A DNA stretch of 27,295 bases from Prorocentrum cordatum (lineage: Eukaryota; Sar; Dinophyceae; Prorocentrales; Prorocentraceae): assembly GCA_963575745.1 (NCBI GenBank), contig CAUYUJ010018710.1, positions 112,781 through 140,075 on the forward strand, read 5' to 3'. The position numbers and the translations under genes were made by a program. This document shows, in pieces, positions 25,877-27,295 of the stretch. The notes beneath the pieces are model-generated. The model had not been told where the DNA came from. It saw nothing but the letters and a program-made list of their open reading frames with translations, and searched no databases. Every line of letters starts with the position of its first letter. Positions within the stretch are counted from its first letter, which is position 1.

Positions 25877-26028
25877 TATGAAAATTGATTTTTTAAGTGC
25901 TCGTGTAGGGTAGCTCATGTGCTTCATTTTCCATGGATAATCAACCCCAGGGATAAAAAAGTTCAGGCGAGCGTGAGGACAGATAGAAATATAAAAGAAG
26001 AAGAGGAAAGTAGAAGAATAATAAGAAC
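25877..26028. repeat. about 150-bp direct repeat, copy 2
   Basis: Same order of blocks as copy 1, and the same kind of AAGAAG/AATAATAAG tail. Confidence 0.85.
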
Positions 26029-26103
26029 ATTGCTCGTTTGGTTTGAGTCTGCCTCCCAAAATTATTGGTTTCGCTTGACACATCCTGAAAAAGTGTGATC
26101 GCT

Positions 26104-26158
26104 TCGCTTGATGTTGCTATATCAACATCGCTTGATGTTGCTATCTCAACATAGCGTT
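26104..26158. repeat. GCTTGATGTTGCTAT tandem palindromes
   Basis: CGCTTGATGTTGCTATATCA and CGCTTGATGTTGCTATCTCA are successive copies. Each contains a small hairpin (GATGTTG…CAACATC). The stretch 26159-26280 shows no gene. Confidence 0.75.
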
Positions 26159-26281
26159 TCGAGGTGATAATGAAGTTCGGCCTCAGCGCTCGCCGCCCAA
26201 TTTGAATTTTGTATAGGGCGACGATAATCAACTCTAAACACTGAAGGGGGGGGGGTCCCTTTATTATCATCGGCATGCGGT

Positions 26282-26450
26282 TACGTTCGAGGCTGGTAGT
26301 CTTGGGCAGCGCCGGCTCCCCGAGCCAGAACGGGCCGTCGCCCCGCGCGTGGCAGGCCCCCTCGTGGAAGCGCCGGGCGCCGAGGCCGCTGGCCCGGGCC
26401 CAGTCGCAGACGCTGATGCCAGCGGTCTTGGCCGGGGGGGCGTCCGCGGG
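26282..26450 (-). CDS. probable exon, unknown product
   Basis: The minus frame reads ADAPPAKTAGISVCDWARAS, then GLGARRFHEGACHARGDGPF and WLGEPALPKTTSLERN. Codon third positions are strongly G/C, and Cys, His and Trp are well distributed, as in real protein. A TCC tract lies immediately upstream in the sense direction, consistent with an intron end (CTTCTCCCC). The 3' border is uncertain. A shortened copy is at 21693-21738. It may be an upstream exon of the sulfotransferase-like gene, but nothing in it identifies the family. Confidence 0.48.
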
Positions 26451-26454
26451 GAGA

Positions 26455-26660
26455 AGAGGAGGAGGAGGAGGAGGAGGAGGAGGAGGAGGAGGAGGAGGAG
26501 GAGGAGGAGAGGAGAGGGGAGGAGGAGGAGGAGGGAGGGAGGAGGAGGAGGAGGAGGGAGGAGGAGGAGGAGGAGAGGGGGAGAGCGAGGAGGAGGAGGA
26601 GGAGGAGGAGGAGGAGGAGGAGGAGGAGGAGCGAGGAGGAGCGAGGAGGAGCGAGGAGGA
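26455..26660. repeat. (GGA)n microsatellite
   Basis: GGA with GGAGGGA and GAGCGAGGA variants. It closes with four GAGCGAGGA-type units. On the minus strand it precedes the exon at 26282-26450. Confidence 0.95.
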
Positions 26661-26665
26661 GCGAC

Positions 26666-26827
26666 CCCGGGATCCGACGTATATGGCCAAAACATGGCAC
26701 AACATGGTGACAAACACTCGCGCCCGGAGCCCCAGGCGCCCCCCTTCCTTTCTGCGTCATGTTTCTCGAGCCAGGTCCAGCGGGAAAGCGCCCGGCGCGA
26801 AAACGCTGGGGCGCCCGGATCTCAGGG
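26666..26827 (-). CDS. possible exon flanking a family B element
   Basis: The minus strand is of normal complexity. One frame reads RAPQRFRAGRFPAGPGSRNM, then TQKGRGAPGAPGASVCHHVV and FGHIRRIPG. Another is also open for part of it, so the frame is unsettled. Its upstream 21 bp are duplicated on the far side of the family B element (27017-27037). The duplication spacing (210 bp) is a multiple of three, so every frame continues after excision of one repeat period. Confidence 0.3.
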
Positions 26828-27014
26828 CCCAGACCTCCGACGTCGCGATTTTGTTCACAACGTCGACCCCCAGAGGTCTGGACCCCTTCCCCGGGACCGG
26901 TTTCTCATCCTGGGTCGTTTTCTGACGGTCCCGAGGCCCGGGAAGGGCCCCCAGAGGCCGAAAATAGCGAAGAACCTCCCGTCGCGATTTTTTCACAGCG
27001 CGAGGAGGTCTGGG
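26828..27014 (+). mobile_element. family B element (complete), between 21-bp direct repeats
   Basis: 187 bp with CCCAGACC/GGTCTGGG ends. TGGGGCGCCCGGATCTCAGG (+G) precedes it (26807-26827) and follows it (27017-27037, one mismatch). The duplication is far longer than the 2-4 bp seen at other copies. Confidence 0.9.
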
Positions 27015-27084
27015 GTTGGGGCGCCCGGATCTCAGGGGACCGCCTCGCCGATCCTGGCCAGGCCCATCCTGGGCCCACTGGCCG

Positions 27085-27172
27085 GAGGAGGAGGAGGAGG
27101 AGAAGGAGGAGGAGAAGGAGGAGGAGGAGGAGGAGAAGGAGGAGGAGGAGGAGGAGGAGGAGGAGGAGGAAA
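27085..27172. repeat. (GGA)n microsatellite
   Basis: GGA units with GAAGGA variants. The remaining 27173-27295 has normal complexity but no supportable gene. Confidence 0.95.
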
Positions 27173-27295
27173 GGAGGAGGCTGGTGCATGCGCCTCGCCC
27201 AGCCAGGAGACCGCGCACGCCAGCCCATGGGGGCCCAGCGGAGGGGCCCGGCCTGGGTCGGCCTATAACAACTCGCCATCACTCGGACGTCCATT

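Noticed and set aside
1-27295. Dinoflagellate spliced-leader relics
   Set aside because: Reading for TTTGGCTCAAG and its complement found none, so the organism call does not rest on it.

Overview
The window looks like nuclear DNA of a large, repeat-rich, GC-rich protist genome. A dinoflagellate (Prorocentrum-like or Symbiodiniaceae-like) is the best guess. The reasons are: a lone RNase H protein with the Cys-rich tail I associate with dinoflagellate retroelements (from memory); short coding islands flanked by small inverted-repeat elements that look like introners (mobile introns); duplicated sequence at splice sites; and very abundant microsatellites and minisatellites. I see no bacterial operon, rRNA, CRISPR array or dinoflagellate spliced-leader relic. 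A 100-N scaffold gap lies at 14696-14795, so the two sides may not be truly adjacent.

Layout. 1-2180: trinucleotide and pentanucleotide repeats, then a 90-bp minisatellite. 2180-5620: degenerate trinucleotides, TCC, GGGGA and GGT tracts, a 154-bp palindrome, and AGCTT/AGCAT and GATGTA satellites. 5620-8190: inverted and dispersed repeats, two copies of a TA-flanked miniature inverted-repeat element (MITE) and one small possible exon. 8190-10640: a CGA satellite, then the minus-strand RNase H gene. 11339-12921: pieces of a minus-strand multi-exon gene of unknown function, with one intron made almost entirely of a 'B' element. 13072-14397: satellite, a plus-strand exon-like island, a TCC tract, an 83-bp tandem repeat and a possible terminal exon. 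14444-17375: TCC tract, gap, a 66-bp palindromic minisatellite and a 109-bp tandem repeat. 18518-21335: minus-strand exons separated by 'A' and 'B' elements. 21340-23730: GGA and AAG/AAT microsatellites, including an ~0.8-kb tandem duplication. 23848-27295: a minus-strand sulfotransferase-like exon pair, further exons, a B element nested in a TA-MITE, and more GGA tracts.

The main discovery candidate is a set of short non-autonomous elements with terminal inverted repeats (TIRs) that seem to be introns or intron seeds. Family A is ~261 bp with ends CCCTGACTCC/GGAGTCAGGG. Family B is ~187 bp with ends CCCAGACC/GGTCTGGG. The TA-MITE is ~180 bp with ends CAGTCGGGGC/GCCCCGACTG. A and B copies abut exon-like islands, several have 2-4-bp target duplications, and one B insertion can be compared with an empty paralogous site. 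Separately, two introns, and possibly a third, carry a duplicated exon stretch at both ends. (TCC)n tracts tend to lie on the sense strand of neighbouring exons, consistent with intronic polypyrimidine tracts. All exon calls are by eye and need transcript support.
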